Part shown: piece by piece, positions 63,363-64,000 of the stretch
Position numbering within the stretch: position 1 is the stretch's first letter
How the letters are laid out: each line of letters begins with the position of its first letter
DNA from: Mugil cephalus
Taxonomy: Eukaryota > Chordata > Actinopteri > Mugiliformes > Mugilidae
NCBI RefSeq assembly: GCF_022458985.1
Contig: NC_061790.1
Location: 276,001-340,000 of the forward strand
Length of the DNA stretch: 64,000 nucleotides
Direction: 5' to 3'
Program-made: the position numbers and the translations under genes
The notes under the pieces: generated by a model
Told to the model about the DNA's origin: nothing
What the model saw: the letters and a program-made list of their open reading frames with translations, nothing else
The model's database searches: none

Positions 63363-63762
63363 GGAGCAGCAAGTCTTTTTTAAAAAAAGCTTTTTGGATT
63401 TAGGAGATGATGACAAAGAGGACGTGCCCGCTGTCTGCTGGTCAGTGAATGCAACACGTCCATATGAGCGTGGTGCATTCAGTGTGAAGTTATCCCACAC
63501 CAGCCTCCATTGAAGATCGCTGGCTCGTGGCGACGGGAGGTCGTGGGCTGTAAATCAGAGAGTGGTGACGGCTTTACTGCAGGAGGAGCAGGAAGAGCAG
63601 CTGGTCGCTGACGGGTCAGACAGTCCAGACCTTCTCATGGCTTTAAAGCAACACCTGCTCTCACCTGCTCTTAATTCAAATGTGTGTGTCAGTCTGTGTG
63701 TAAATGAGCAGCAGCGCCACCATGTGGTCAGTAGAATATTGTATCAGCTGCTGTCTCTGAGG

Positions 63763-64000
63763 GATCCCTGATGGATCTCTGATGGATCTCTGATGGATCC
63801 CTGATGGATCTCTGATGAATCCCTGATGGATCCCTGATGGATCCCTGATGGATCCCTGATGGATCTCTGATGAATCCCTGATGGATCCCTGATGGATCCC
63901 TGATGGATCTCTGATGAATCCCTGATGAATCCCTGATGGATCCCTGATGGATCTCTGATGAATCCCTGATGGATCCCTGATGGATCCCTGATGGATCTCT
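63763..64000 (+). repeat. 12-bp GATGGATCCCTG/GATGGATCTCTG array, runs off the end
   Basis: About 20 copies of a 12-bp unit, GATGGATCCCTG, GATGGATCTCTG or GATGAATCCCTG. The true length is unknown because the window ends inside it. Confidence 0.97.

Noticed and set aside
63562-63771. 69-codon plus-strand frame near the end
   Set aside because: Part of it (from about 63582) could be an exon of the unidentified gene, but the donor is weak and no homology is recognised, so it is only mentioned under that gene.

Overview
The window looks like ray-finned (teleost) fish nuclear DNA. It has compact spliced genes with GT-AG introns, CpG-rich promoters, abundant Tc1-like, hAT-like and LINE debris, many minisatellites, and a fish-type NLR immune gene (FISNA-NACHT-LRR-B30.2). 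No prokaryotic features, CRISPR arrays or tRNA/rRNA genes were seen.

Layout. 1-253: last exon of a p21-activated kinase, best matched to pak6 (+). 2896-8697: a complete 1933-residue sarcomeric myosin heavy chain of cardiac/slow type in one uninterrupted reading frame (+), which is striking because its relatives have dozens of introns. 9154-11312: three simple or tandem repeat arrays. 11577-12059: a single-exon INAF-motif membrane protein (inafm2-like, +). 14663-16708: zbtb1 (-), with a CpG-rich first exon near 18.5-18.7 kb. 19.57-22.69 kb: zbtb25 (+), with a short first exon, a 16-copy minisatellite in intron 1, and two coding exons. 25760-28775: an eleven-exon gene (-) whose joined exons encode a 323-residue MTHFD1-type dehydrogenase/cyclohydrolase. 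It has a mitochondrial-looking leader and a stop where the synthetase domain would begin.

29.8-56.1 kb is an NLR locus. One gene (32567-47934, +) can be joined from 12 coding exons into a 1187-codon frame. It encodes an N-terminal leader, three copies of a 38-residue repeat exon, FISNA, NACHT, four LRR exons and B30.2. The repeat exons lie in a 1.85-kb tandem array of three full copies and one partial copy. A second, headless copy (two LRR exons, linker and a broken B30.2) lies at 54.8-56.1 kb. Between and within them are a degenerate Tc1-like element, LINE pieces, a hAT-like element with a perfect 8-bp target duplication, and a Tc1-like element with an intact 340-residue DD34E transposase. 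That element's left end is a perfect 71-bp palindrome.

56.1-64 kb is mostly repeats. It also holds one convincing unidentified coding exon (60191-60481, +), and a 12-bp array that runs off the window end.

The order pak6, inafm2, zbtb1, zbtb25, mthfd1-like joins genes that, from memory, map to human 15q15 and 14q23. The myosin retrocopy candidate and the NLR locus sit in or beside this block. Exon joins were made by hand from splice signals, reading phase and family similarity. No database search was run.
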